A DNA stretch of 64,000 bases from Bradyrhizobium liaoningense (GCF_018130825.1 NZ_JAFCJS010000010.1:124001-188000), one strand, 5' to 3'. Positions 40,644 to 51,551 are shown, counted from the first letter of the stretch. Notes: a model not told the origin generated them from the sequence alone. Translations and numbers: made by a program.

Positions 40644-40757
40644 AGCCCGGAACTACTTGATGCAGCAACTCAACCTGCCCCTGCAAGCGACCCAGCCTGC
40701 TACGCTGACGGTGTTAAAATACCCTGCCGGGTATAACTAACAATTGGGATTTCCTAC

Positions 40758-43478
<2,721 letters not shown>

Positions 43479-43528
43479 GCGCGAATTTGTGAACGGTGGC
43501 TCACTGCGACGTGAGTAGAAGGTTAAAC

Positions 43529-43556
43529 GAAGGCGGCCTATCACAAGGCCGCCTTC
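43529..43556 (+). terminator. hairpin after acnA, probable terminator
   Basis: A perfect 10-bp stem GAAGGCGGCC with its complement and an 8-base loop, about 50 bases after the acnA stop. The tail (GCGCGTTTGCGG) is not T-rich, so intrinsic termination may be partial. Confidence 0.55.
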
Positions 43557-43711
43557 GCGCGTTTGCGGCATGCTTTGGATGGGCCCATCCGGCGGAAAAT
43601 CGGCTTTGCACGGTTTCCTGGATGGTTGAGCAGGCCGCGCCCCGTAAGACTACGGTGACCATCAATCGATAAGATTTCCCCTCCCACGAGCTTTGGTGTG
43701 CGGCGTTCGAC

Positions 43712-44488
43712 ATGACAACAATGACGGCTTCTCCCCTGATTTCACGTTGGTCCGGTGCCCTCTGGTCGGGAGCACTCGGCATCTGTGCAATCGTCGCCGT
43801 CATCCGTCCCGCCCACGCCGATCCCCGCGCCGTTGTCGAATTATTTACCTCGCAGGGCTGCTCGTCCTGTCCGCCCGCCGACAAGATCATCGGCGATCTT
43901 TCCAGCGATCCCTCGATCATCGCGCTGAGCATGCCGATCGATTATTGGGACTATCTCGGCTGGAAGGACACGCTGGCGGATTCGCGTTTCTCTGCACGGC
44001 AGCGTGCCTATTCGCGCATGCGCGGTGACCGCGAGGTCTACACGCCGCAGGTCGTGGTAAATGGCTCGACGCATGTCATCGGCAGCGATCGCGCCGGCAT
44101 CGAAAGCGCGATCGGCAAGACCGACAAGGGCATCGGCGTGATGAGCGTGCCGGTGACGATGTCGCTCTCGGGCAAGCAGATCAACGTGTCGGTGGCCGCG
44201 AGCAAGGAGCCGGCGGTCTCGCACGGCGAGGTCTGGATCTGCTCGATCTCCAAGTCGGTGCCGATCTCGATCGCCAAGGGCGAAAATCGCGGGCAGCAGA
44301 TCACCTATCACAACGTGGTGCGCAACCTGCTCAAGGTCGGCGACTGGACCGGTCGCCCGGAGAGCTGGACCGTGCCGATCGAGAACCTCACGCGCGACGG
44401 CGTCGACGGCGCGGTGGTCTACGTCCAGGACGGCAGCCGCGAGAGACCGGGCCCGATGCTCGGCGCGGCGTACACGTCGCTGCACTGA
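43712..44488 (+). CDS. exported thioredoxin-like protein (DUF1223)
   Basis: A 258-residue protein with an N-terminal hydrophobic signal (SRWSGALWSGALGICAIVAV, cleavage near AHA-DP) and a DUF1223 domain of thioredoxin fold. The CxxC motif is in VELFTSQGCSSCPPADKI, with YTPQVVVNGSTHVIGS carrying the cis-proline segment. It is probably a periplasmic redox or metal-binding protein; no substrate is known. ATG 43712. It is followed by a family E palindrome. Confidence 0.87.
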   Translation: MTTMTASPLISRWSGALWSGALGICAIVAVIRPAHADPRAVVELFTSQGCSSCPPADKIIGDLSSDPSIIALSMPIDYWDYLGWKDTLADSRFSARQRAYSRMRGDREVYTPQVVVNGSTHVIGSDRAGIESAIGKTDKGIGVMSVPVTMSLSGKQINVSVAASKEPAVSHGEVWICSISKSVPISIAKGENRGQQITYHNVVRNLLKVGDWTGRPESWTVPIENLTRDGVDGAVVYVQDGSRERPGPMLGAAYTSLH

Positions 44489-44517
44489 TTCTCCCTAGCG
44501 TCGCATTCGCTTTCGCT

Positions 44518-44629
44518 CCTCATGGTGAGGAGCGCGCCCTCGCGCGCGTCTCGAACCATGCAGGGCCCCGCTGATGCGGCTCGGCCTCGATCCTTCGGGA
44601 CGCCGCTTCGCGGCTCCTCAGGATGAGGA
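44518..44629. repeat. intergenic palindromic element, family E
   Basis: About 112 bp with CCTCATGGTGAGGAGCGCGC at the left and GCGGCTCCTCAGGATGAGG at the right, with inner arms GCGTCTCGAACCATG and ATCCTTCGGGACGC. It lies 30 bases after the DUF1223 gene and at the 3' side of the orphan terminator. Confidence 0.88.
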
Positions 44630-44685
44630 GGGAAAGTACTCGCGCGGGTGAGGGGGAGTTCGTCGAGCCCAGCAACATCCCGACA

Positions 44686-44716
44686 CAAACAAAAAAGGAC
44701 CAACTCGCGTTGGCCC
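44686..44716 (-). terminator. Rho-independent terminator with no upstream protein gene
   Basis: On the minus strand GGGCCAAC and GTTGGTCC form an 8-bp stem (one G-U pair) around a GCGA tetraloop, followed by TTTTTTGTTTG. There is no U-run on the other side, so it works only for leftward transcription. The nearest upstream sequence on this strand is noncoding up to 45086, beyond which the gene is on the plus strand. Confidence 0.88.
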
Positions 44717-45086
44717 TCCTTGTCGCGCGTACAGACCCGATCCTGTTCGACCCCGGGGGGCTGGGGGCTGAGGAATCCGGAACCGAAAGGACCGGGTCAA
44801 CGCACATCGTTCTTTTCGCAATGCAGGGCGGCAGGCGCTGGGCGGAAAAGCGGCGAGACTAAGATTCTTGAGCACGATCCCGTGACGGTTCGTCGCGACG
44901 GAGTTCCACCCCTGCGTGTGGTCTGGTCCGCACCCGATTCCATCGGTTGAGCCCCCAGACCCTTTAGAGACTCTTTAGGGCACTTTTCCCGGGTTCCATC
45001 GAGAGCCCTTGCGGAGGACAGCGGTTGGCGCAATCATGCAACTGTCATGATCCGCGGTTCCGGGGACGGTTTTCGCGGACGCGGTC
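44690..45086 (-). ncRNA. candidate small RNA gene ending at the orphan terminator
   Basis: No protein gene is convincing on either strand between 44489 and 45113, yet a strong minus-strand terminator sits at 44686-44716. The transcript's 3' end is therefore set near 44690, but its 5' end is not; only a weak TTGACC (44800-44795) was seen, with no good -10. Just before the terminator stem the RNA would contain the C-rich stretch CAGCCCCCAGCCCCCCGGGG. I found no tmRNA tag, no SRP-type GGAAG/AGCA loop and no recognisable 6S or RNase P core, so the identity is open. Length could be 80 to about 390 bases. Confidence 0.4.
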
Positions 45087-45113
45087 ATGCCGTGCGATGA
45101 GGAGGCGCTTCCC

Positions 45114-45485
45114 ATGAGTCTGATGCCGGAGGATGCCGATCCAAGCGGGCAGCGCGCGGCGGCGTATCCCGCCGCTGCGAACGCGCAGGCGAACCGGGTG
45201 ACCTTCAACCGGCTCGAGCTGCATCGTATTCTCAATCTCTACGGCCGCATGGTGGCCGACGGCGAGTGGCGCGACTACGCCATCGACTTCCTGAAGGACC
45301 GCGCGGTATTCTCGGTGTTTCGCCGCGCCTCGGAAGTGCCGATCTATCGCATCGAGAAGGATCCGCGCCTTGCACGCAAGCAGGGCATGTACAGCGTGAT
45401 CTCGGCGACGGGTTTGATTCTGCGCCGCGGCCACGAACTCGAGCGCGTGCTGCTGGTGATCGATCGCAAGCTGGCGGTGGTGTAG
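45114..45485 (+). CDS. DUF2794-domain protein
   Basis: A 123-residue cytoplasmic protein of the alphaproteobacterial DUF2794 family. It contains VTFNRLELHRILNLYGRMVA, then DYAIDFLKDRAVFSVFRRAS and EVPIYRIEKDPRLARKQGMY, the conserved core. Function unknown. ATG 45114 has GAGGAGG nine bases upstream; an earlier ATG at 45087 lacks one. It ends before a composite of a family A and a family B palindrome, facing the GNAT gene. Confidence 0.85.
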   Translation: MSLMPEDADPSGQRAAAYPAAANAQANRVTFNRLELHRILNLYGRMVADGEWRDYAIDFLKDRAVFSVFRRASEVPIYRIEKDPRLARKQGMYSVISATGLILRRGHELERVLLVIDRKLAVV

Positions 45486-45501
45486 CCAAGCGAACGGTGC
45501 T

Positions 45502-45589
45502 GTAGGGTGGGCAAAGGCGCAAAGCGCCGTGCCCACGTCCTTTCTCCATCGCCGCAGATGGTGGGCACGCTCCGCTTTGCCCACCCTAC
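45502..45589. repeat. intergenic palindromic element, family A
   Basis: 88 bp with GTAGGGTGGGCAAAG and CTTTGCCCACCCTAC ends, 17 bases after the DUF2794 stop. A family B element begins 27 bases later, so two different palindromes sit in one convergent gap. Confidence 0.9.
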
Positions 45590-45615
45590 GACACCGGTGC
45601 CGTGGCGAAGTCTTC

Positions 45616-45692
45616 GTAGCCCGGATGAGCGAAGCGACATCCGGATCTTTGCTGATGATGTTCCCGGGTATCGCTACGCTCACCCGGGCTAC
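45616..45692. repeat. intergenic palindromic element, family B
   Basis: 77 bp with GTAGCCCGGATGAGCGAAGC at the left and GCTCACCCGGGCTAC at the right. It ends 9 bases before the stop of the convergent acetyltransferase gene. Confidence 0.85.
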
Positions 45693-45701
45693 GGGACTGC
45701 C

Positions 45702-46232
45702 CTACTTTGTCGGCACCGTGCGCGCGCCCTCGCCGAGGTCGCGCTGCATCATCACCGTATCCAGCCAGCGGCCGAATTTCAGCCCGACATTGGGATGCGT
45801 GCCGATCATCTTGAAGCCGCCCTTGGTGTGCACGCCGATCGAGCCGGCATTGGCGGAATCGCCGATCACCGCGATCATCTGGCGAAAACCGCGCGCCTCG
45901 CATTCGGTGATCAGCCGCTCCAGCAGCAATGAGCCGAGGCCGCGGCGGTGGAAGGACGGGTCGAGATAGATCGAGTTCTCCACCGTGAAGCGGTAGGCCG
46001 GCCGCGGCCGGTAGGCGCCGGCATAGGCATAGCCAGCCACGCGCCCGTCGAGGATCGCGACGAAATAGGGATAGCCGCCGTCGACCAGCGCGCGGTAGCG
46101 GCGCGTCATCTCAGTGAGGTCGGGCGGATCCAGCTCGAACGTCGCCGTGCCCTCGCGGACGGCCTGCTGGTAGATGGCGGTGATGGCGGGAAGGTCGGCC
46201 TCGGTCGTGGGCCTGATTTCAGGTGCGGACAT
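45702..46232 (-). CDS. GNAT-family N-acetyltransferase, phosphinothricin type
   Basis: A 176-residue acetyltransferase close to the phosphinothricin/methionine-sulfone acetyltransferase (PAT/MddA) group. It shows IRPTTEADLPAITAIYQQAV, the TATFELDPPD segment of this group, VENSIYLDPSFHRRGLGSLL (acetyl-CoA loop) and GVHTKGGFKMIGTHPNVGLK. The physiological substrate may be an amino-acid analogue such as methionine sulfone; resistance to phosphinothricin is only a family association. ATG 46232. Confidence 0.82.
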   Translation of the reverse strand: MSAPEIRPTTEADLPAITAIYQQAVREGTATFELDPPDLTEMTRRYRALVDGGYPYFVAILDGRVAGYAYAGAYRPRPAYRFTVENSIYLDPSFHRRGLGSLLLERLITECEARGFRQMIAVIGDSANAGSIGVHTKGGFKMIGTHPNVGLKFGRWLDTVMMQRDLGEGARTVPTK

Positions 46233-46328
46233 GAGGGCAAGATTAGAGCCTTCCCGCGGGCGCTGGAAGGGGCCTGGGCGCATCCCACATCCTCCGTCAT
46301 TGCGAGCTTAGCCACCACTTTCTCCGCC

Positions 46329-46428
46329 GTCATTCCCCGCGAAGGCGGGGAATCCAGTACGCCGCGGCCTCTCGGTTAATCACGACTGCCTCTGGAATAC
46401 TGGATCGCCCGCCTGCGCGGGCGATGAC
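46329..46428. repeat. intergenic palindromic element, family D
   Basis: 100 bp from GTCATTCCCCGCGAAGGCGG to GCCTGCGCGGGCGATGAC. The centre reads ATCCAGTACGCCGCGG ... CTGGAATACTGGAT, shared with the copy at 37237. It lies between the GNAT and Bax-inhibitor-type genes, both on the minus strand. Confidence 0.88.
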
Positions 46429-46457
46429 ACCGCGTATGTGGCTGCCACCGCGGCCCC

Positions 46458-46488
46458 AAACAAAAACCCCGGCCTCTCGGCCGGGGTT
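46458..46488 (-). terminator. Rho-independent terminator of the Bax-inhibitor-type gene
   Basis: On the minus strand the stem AACCCCGGCC pairs with its complement around a GAGA loop, followed by TTTGTTTGG after the paired Ts. It lies 27 bases after the gene's stop. Confidence 0.92.
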
Positions 46489-46514
46489 CGTGTCCGTTCT
46501 CTCGGGCCTGTCGC

Positions 46515-47306
46515 TTAGTCGCGCTGGCCGAGGAGCTGCAGGAGCAGCGTGAACAGGTTGATGAAGTTCAGGTACAGCGACAGCGCGCCGGTGATGGCCG
46601 CACGCTCTGCGATGTCACCGCCAGCCGAAGCGTAGCCGTAGATGTAGTCGTTCTTCAGCCGCTGGGTATCCCAGGCGGTGAGGCCCGCGAACACCAGCAC
46701 GCCGACCACCGACACGATGAACTGCAGCATCGAGCTCGCCAGGAACAGGTTCACCAGGCTCGCGATGATGATGCCGATCAGGCCCATGAACAGGAACGAG
46801 CCCATGCCGGTCAGGTCACGCTTGGTGGTGTAGCCGTAGAGGCTGAGCGCACCGAAGGTCGCCGCGGTGATGAAGAACACCCGCACGATCGAGGTGTGCG
46901 TGAACACCAGGAAGATCGACGACAGCGAGATGCCCATCAGCGCCGAGAACACCCAGAACAGGATCTGGGCGGTCGAGGGGGCGAGACGGTTGATGCCCGC
47001 CGAGATCACGAACACCATCGCAAGCGGCGCGAGCATGAACAGCCACTTCAGAGGGCTGACGAACATCGCGTAGCCGAACGGCGTCAGGAACAGCTTGCCG
47101 ACACGGACGGCGTCCGCGGTCGGAACATCGGTCACGGCGGCCATGTAGACGCCGAGCGCGGCAAGGCCCGTGATGGCGAGGCCAATGCTCATGTAATTGT
47201 AGATGCGCAGCATGTAAGCGCGCAGGCCGGCATCGACCGTCGCGGCGTCAACACGCCCGGCGGCCCTGCCGAAAGGAGAAGCGTAGTTACGGTCTAGGTC
47301 CGACAT
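46515..47306 (-). CDS. Bax inhibitor-1/YccA-family membrane protein
   Basis: A 263-residue membrane protein of seven helices of the BI-1/YbhL family, possibly a pH-sensitive calcium leak channel. The N-terminal YMLRIYNYMSIGLAITGLAA, and the C-terminal VGVLVFAGLTAWDTQRLKND with GALSLYLNFINLFTLLLQLL are the family marks, including the conserved aspartate. Start ATG 47306 has CGGGAATTCGACC upstream. The segment just before it looks like the ybhL RNA leader; an alternative in-frame ATG at 47351 lies within that leader. Confidence 0.88.
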   Translation of the reverse strand: MSDLDRNYASPFGRAAGRVDAATVDAGLRAYMLRIYNYMSIGLAITGLAALGVYMAAVTDVPTADAVRVGKLFLTPFGYAMFVSPLKWLFMLAPLAMVFVISAGINRLAPSTAQILFWVFSALMGISLSSIFLVFTHTSIVRVFFITAATFGALSLYGYTTKRDLTGMGSFLFMGLIGIIIASLVNLFLASSMLQFIVSVVGVLVFAGLTAWDTQRLKNDYIYGYASAGGDIAERAAITGALSLYLNFINLFTLLLQLLGQRD

Positions 47307-47357
47307 GGTCGAATTCCCGCTGGTTGGCCGGTCCGGCACGAGGGTCGCCATGCCGCC
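47307..47357 (-). promoter_or_regulatory. candidate ybhL-type RNA leader
   Basis: The 45 bases before the start of the BI-1 gene, GGCGACCCTCGTGCCGGACC then GGCCAACCAGCGGGAATTCG in RNA sense, could fold with GCC-GGACC-GGC. They look like the short ybhL motif reported upstream of this gene family in alphaproteobacteria. I rely on recall of that motif. The stretch is also open in frame with the gene, so a coding explanation (extra residues ATLVPDRPTSGNST) is not excluded. Confidence 0.45.
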
Positions 47358-47576
47358 GGTTCGTCAAACTCTATCTCGGATACCGCTGCCTGCCGACTAA
47401 ATTTTGGCTAACAATCGGGGCTCCGAACCCATTCGATATGTGGGAAACTAACACATTCGCTGCAACCGTCCACGCGCGGCTGAATGTCGCCCTTGGCTAC
47501 AATCCAGACGGGCGGAGCGTGGTTAATCGCAGGAATCGTGCGATTTCGCTACCGCACGGCTGCCCGCTACCATTTG

Positions 47577-50147
47577 TCACAAATTCCGCAACACCGTGGC
47601 GGGCTTTTTGTTCAACGCCAGCAGCGTGCCGGCGAGCCCGAGCCCAACCGTGACGATCAGGGCGGCCGCCACCACGCCGGCCGCGCTGCCGGCCTGCCAG
47701 ACGAAGCTGAGCGTCATCAGCCGCGTCACGATCATCCAGGCCGCGATGCTGCCGGCGATCACGCCGAACACGGCGGTGGCGAGCCCGATCAGGAGGTATT
47801 CGAGCGCATAGGCGCCGAGCAGCCGCAGGCGCGTCGCGCCCAGGGTCTTCAGGATTACCGCATCGTAGACACGGTGACGGTGGCCGGCGGCAAGCGCCCC
47901 GCCCAGCACCAGGATCGCCGAGATCAGGGTTACGGCGCTGGCGCCGCGGATCGCCAGCGCCAGATTGGTCACGACCGAGCCGACCGTCTCCATCACCTCG
48001 CGCACGCGCACGCTCGTCACCATGGGATAGGCGTCGGCCACCTGCTTGATGATCTTGCCGTCGCCCGCGGCATCGCCGCCGGTCTCCGTCAGCGTCGCGA
48101 TATGGGTGTGGGGCGCGCCCTTGAAGGCGTTGGGCGAGAACACCAGGACGAAATTGATGCCCATGCCCTGCCAGTCGATGTTGCGTAGGTTGCTGATCTT
48201 CGCCGGGATGTCGCGGCCGAGCACGTTGACCACGACCTCGTCGCCGAGCTTGAGGCCGAGCCCGTCGGCGATCTTCTTCTCCATCGAGACCAGCGGCGGG
48301 CCGGAATAGTCCGCGCTCCACCACTCGCCCTCGACCACCTTGGAGCCCTTCGGCAGCTCGGCTGTGTAGGTCAGGCCGCGGTCGCTCTGCAGCACCCATT
48401 CGGAATCCGTGGTCGGCTTGAGCTCCTCGGCGCGCACGCCGCGCGCGGCGACGATACGCCCGCGCAGCATCGGCACGTCCTCGACCTTCGCGCCCGGCGC
48501 GATCTGGCGCAGATAGAAGTCGAACTGCTCGGCCTGCGTGCTCGGGATGTCGATGAAGAAGAACGACGGTGCGCGGTCGGGCAGGGCCGCGAGGAACTGC
48601 CGGCGCAGATTGCCGTCGATCTGGGTGATGGTGACGAGCACGGCGAGCCCGAGACCGAGCGACAGCACCACCGAGGGCGTCAACGCGCCCGGCCGGTGGA
48701 TGTTGGCGATCGCAAGCCGCAGCATCGGCTGCCGCGTCCGCGGCAGCCGCCGCGCGATTGTCATCAGTAGGGCGGCGATGCCGCGCAGCAGGGCGAACAC
48801 GACGACGGAGGAGGCCACGAACACCGCGGCAATGCGCTTGTCGAACGACAGGCCGATCACGACCGCGATGAGCAGGACGATCACGACGCCCATGAACACG
48901 AGATAGCTCGCCCGCGGCCGGTGCCATTCGGAGCTGATGGTGTCACGGAACAGCGCCGCCACCGGCACGTCATGCACCCGCCCGAGCGGCCACAGGCCGA
49001 AGGCGAGCGCAGTGAGGAGGCCATAGACGAAGGACAGCGCGAGCTCGTCGGCATGCACGGCCGGCACCACCGGCAGCGGCAGCAGCTTGCCGAACAGCCC
49101 GACGATGGCGAAGGGCATGGCGGCGCCGAGCGCAAGGCCGATCACGGACCCGATCGCCGCCAGCAGGATGACTTGCGCCAGGTAGATGCCGAACACGTCC
49201 CGCCCGGTGGCGCCGACGGCCTTGAAGGCCGCGATCACCTCGAGCTTGCGGTCGATATGGCTCTTGACGGCGTTGGCGACGCCGACGCCGCCGACCAGCA
49301 GCGCGGCGAGGCCGACCAGCGTCAAAAACTGCGTGAAGCGGCTGATGTTGCGCTCCAGCTGCGGCGAGGCATTGGAGCGGCTGCGGACTTCCCAGCCGGC
49401 CTGCGGCGCGGCGCTCCGCGCATCCGCGATGAAGGCCTCGGTGGCGCGCTCGTTGTTGGCGGCATCAGGCAGCTTCACCCGGTAGACCCAGCGCACCAGG
49501 CTGCCGGGCTGGATCAGCCCGGTGGCGCGCAGGCCCGCCTCGCTGATCAAAAAGCGCGGGCCGAAGCCGATGCCGCCGGCGAGCTTGTCCGGCTCGGCCT
49601 CGACGGTCGAGCGGATCTGGAAGGTTGCGGAGCCGATGGTGACGCGGTCGCCGGTCTTCAGCGAGAGCCGCGCCAGCAGGGTCGGATCGGCGGCGGCGCC
49701 GAACGCACCGTCGCGCTCGGCGACGAGATCGGACATCGCCAACTGCGGTGCCAGCGTCAGCTGTCCCAGCATCGGATAGGTGCCGTCGACCGCCTTCATC
49801 TCGACCAGCGCGAGCTTGCCCTCGGCCGAGCGCGCCATGCCGCGCAGCGTTGCGGCGGTCGAGACGGTCCCGCGCGAACGCAGGAAGGCGACCTCTTCGG
49901 GCTTGGCCTCGCGCTGGAACAGCACGAAGGAGACGTCGCCGCCGAGCAGCGTGCGCCCCTCGCGGGCGAGGCCGTCGGAGAGGCTCGCCGAGACCGAGCC
50001 GACGCCGGCGATCGCCATCACGCCGAGCGCGATGCAGGCGATGAATACGTAGAAGCCGCGCAGGCCGCCGCGCAATTCGCGCAGCGCATAGCGCAGCGAC
50101 AGCGCGACGGCGTTCGGCTTCGCGAACGGTTCGGCAGCCGCGCTCAT
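47577..50147 (-). CDS. ABC transporter permease, YbbP/FtsX type
   Basis: An 856-residue inner-membrane protein with two FtsX modules and about ten helices. It starts ALSLRYALRELRGGLRGFYV, has a large periplasmic domain after helix 1, FtsX blocks RNISRFTQFLTLVGLAALLV and GVVVIVLLIAVVIGLSFDKR, and ends with VTVGLGLAGTLLALNKKPAT. Like E. coli YbbP it is encoded with a LolD-like ATPase (4-base overlap) and a TesA-type esterase on the opposite strand. Such MacB-like systems extract or move lipophilic molecules from the inner membrane rather than carry out classical transport. The cargo is unknown. Confidence 0.88.
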   Translation of the reverse strand: MSAAAEPFAKPNAVALSLRYALRELRGGLRGFYVFIACIALGVMAIAGVGSVSASLSDGLAREGRTLLGGDVSFVLFQREAKPEEVAFLRSRGTVSTAATLRGMARSAEGKLALVEMKAVDGTYPMLGQLTLAPQLAMSDLVAERDGAFGAAADPTLLARLSLKTGDRVTIGSATFQIRSTVEAEPDKLAGGIGFGPRFLISEAGLRATGLIQPGSLVRWVYRVKLPDAANNERATEAFIADARSAAPQAGWEVRSRSNASPQLERNISRFTQFLTLVGLAALLVGGVGVANAVKSHIDRKLEVIAAFKAVGATGRDVFGIYLAQVILLAAIGSVIGLALGAAMPFAIVGLFGKLLPLPVVPAVHADELALSFVYGLLTALAFGLWPLGRVHDVPVAALFRDTISSEWHRPRASYLVFMGVVIVLLIAVVIGLSFDKRIAAVFVASSVVVFALLRGIAALLMTIARRLPRTRQPMLRLAIANIHRPGALTPSVVLSLGLGLAVLVTITQIDGNLRRQFLAALPDRAPSFFFIDIPSTQAEQFDFYLRQIAPGAKVEDVPMLRGRIVAARGVRAEELKPTTDSEWVLQSDRGLTYTAELPKGSKVVEGEWWSADYSGPPLVSMEKKIADGLGLKLGDEVVVNVLGRDIPAKISNLRNIDWQGMGINFVLVFSPNAFKGAPHTHIATLTETGGDAAGDGKIIKQVADAYPMVTSVRVREVMETVGSVVTNLALAIRGASAVTLISAILVLGGALAAGHRHRVYDAVILKTLGATRLRLLGAYALEYLLIGLATAVFGVIAGSIAAWMIVTRLMTLSFVWQAGSAAGVVAAALIVTVGLGLAGTLLALNKKPATVLRNL

Positions 50148-50860
50148 GCGGGCGTAGACTGCGTGTCGATGCGCCCGGAGCGCAGACGGATGACGCGATC
50201 GCAGCGATGCGCCAGCGAGGAATCGTGCGTGACCAGCACCAGCGTCATGCCGCGTTCGGCATGCTTGGTGAAGAGCAGGTCGACGATCTGCTTTCCGGTG
50301 GCCTCATCCAGATTGCCGGTCGGCTCGTCGGCAACGAGGATGGCGGGATCGGGTGCCAGCGCGCGCGCAAGCGCAACACGCTGCTGCTCGCCGCCGGAGA
50401 GCTGCGTCGGATAATGATGCAGGCGATCGCCTAGCCCGACCGATTGCAGCTCCTGCGCCGCGCGCTTTGCAGCGTCGGGATTGCCGGCGAGCTCGAGCGG
50501 CACGGCGACGTTCTCGAGCGCCGTCATGGTCGGGATCAGATGAAAGGACTGGAAGACGATGCCGACCTGGCGGCCGCGGAAGCGGGCCAGCGCATCCTCG
50601 TCGAGGGCATTGAAAGGCGTGCCGCTCACCACCACCTCTCCGCTATCAGGACGCTCCAGCCCCGCCATCACCATCAGCAGCGTGGATTTGCCCGAGCCTG
50701 ACGGGCCGATCAGGCCGATCGTCTCGCCCGAGGCGACGCGCAGGCTGATATCCTTGAGGATGTGAACGCGTGCCGCGCCCGTGCCCAATGAGAGATTGAC
50801 GTTGGAGATGGCGATGGTGTCCATCGCGGTCGTGGCGAGCGAAGAGGAATAGGTGTCCAT
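50144..50860 (-). CDS. ABC transporter ATP-binding protein, YbbA/LolD type
   Basis: A LolD-like ATPase of about 238 residues: Walker A GPSGSGKST, GIVFQSFHLIPTMTALENVA (Q loop), LSGGEQQRVALARALA (signature), VADEPTGNLDEATG (Walker B) and VTHDSSLAHRC. It overlaps the YbbP-type permease by 4 bases. The start is uncertain: ATG 50860 is used, and ATG 50824 gives 226 residues, closer to usual LolD length. Neither has a clear ribosome-binding site. If 50860 is right, the gene almost abuts the divergent esterase gene. Confidence 0.85.
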   Translation of the reverse strand: MDTYSSSLATTAMDTIAISNVNLSLGTGAARVHILKDISLRVASGETIGLIGPSGSGKSTLLMVMAGLERPDSGEVVVSGTPFNALDEDALARFRGRQVGIVFQSFHLIPTMTALENVAVPLELAGNPDAAKRAAQELQSVGLGDRLHHYPTQLSGGEQQRVALARALAPDPAILVADEPTGNLDEATGKQIVDLLFTKHAERGMTLVLVTHDSSLAHRCDRVIRLRSGRIDTQSTPA

Positions 50861-51551
50861 GGTCCGGTCATATGGCAACTCCGATAGCGCGGTCGAGAGG
50901 CGTTACGGATTGTTCATGCACATAGCCGTGTTGATGTTCGCCTTGATGACGGTCGCGAACCCGGCCTGGGCCGAGGCGACAAAACCGATCAAGCTTGTGG
51001 TTCTCGGCGATTCCTTGAGCGCCGGTCTCGGCCTTCCGGCTCAGGAGGCGTTCCCCCAAAAGCTCCAAAAAGCCTTGCAAGCCAAAGGCATAGCGGTCGA
51101 CATGACCAATGCCGGGGTGTCCGGCGACACCACCTCCGGCGGCCGCGACCGGCTCGACTGGTCCGTGCCCGATGGAACCGATGGCGTCATCGTCGAGCTC
51201 GGTGCCAACGACGCGCTGCGCGGGATCAATCCCGCCCTGACGCGCACGGCGCTGACCGACATCGTGCAGCGGCTCAAGGCGCGGAAGATTCCAGTCATGC
51301 TGTGCGGTATGCTGGCGCCGCCGAACTACGGCGCCGAATACGCGGCGCGCTTCAATTCGATTTATCCGGATCTGGCGAAACAATTCGACGTGCCGCTCTA
51401 TCCGTTCTTCCTCGAGGGCGTTGCCGCCGACGCCAAGCTCAACCAGGCCGACGGCATCCATCCGACCGCGGCGGGCGTCGACATCATCGTCGGCAACATC
51501 ATGCCCATGGTGGAGGCATTCCTTGGCACGATAACCGAGCAACGGCGTTGA
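50859..51551 (+). CDS. TesA/arylesterase-type GDSL hydrolase, exported
   Basis: A 230-residue SGNH/GDSL hydrolase similar to TesA (thioesterase I/lysophospholipase L1). The nucleophile serine is in VVLGDSLSAGLGLP, the oxyanion glycine and asparagine in VSGDTTSGGRDRL and ELGANDALRG, and the Asp-His pair in QADGIHPTAAGVD. The signal peptide is RRYGLFMHIAVLMFALMTVA up to AWA-EA, which favours an ATG at 50859 (or GTG 50853) because the positive charges lie before the internal Met at 50916. It is divergent from the ybbA/ybbP pair, as in E. coli. Confidence 0.87.
   Translation: MVRSYGNSDSAVERRYGLFMHIAVLMFALMTVANPAWAEATKPIKLVVLGDSLSAGLGLPAQEAFPQKLQKALQAKGIAVDMTNAGVSGDTTSGGRDRLDWSVPDGTDGVIVELGANDALRGINPALTRTALTDIVQRLKARKIPVMLCGMLAPPNYGAEYAARFNSIYPDLAKQFDVPLYPFFLEGVAADAKLNQADGIHPTAAGVDIIVGNIMPMVEAFLGTITEQRR

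Noticed and set aside
44618..45033. Minus-strand frames of 80-95 codons in the same interval
   Set aside because: Serine-, proline- and arginine-rich products without ribosome-binding sites; they overlap each other and a repeat.
44690..45086. Noncoding interval considered as tmRNA, 4.5S RNA, 6S RNA or RNase P RNA
   Set aside because: No tag frame, no CCA-ending tRNA-like part, no conserved SRP loop, and no RNase P core motifs were found by eye.
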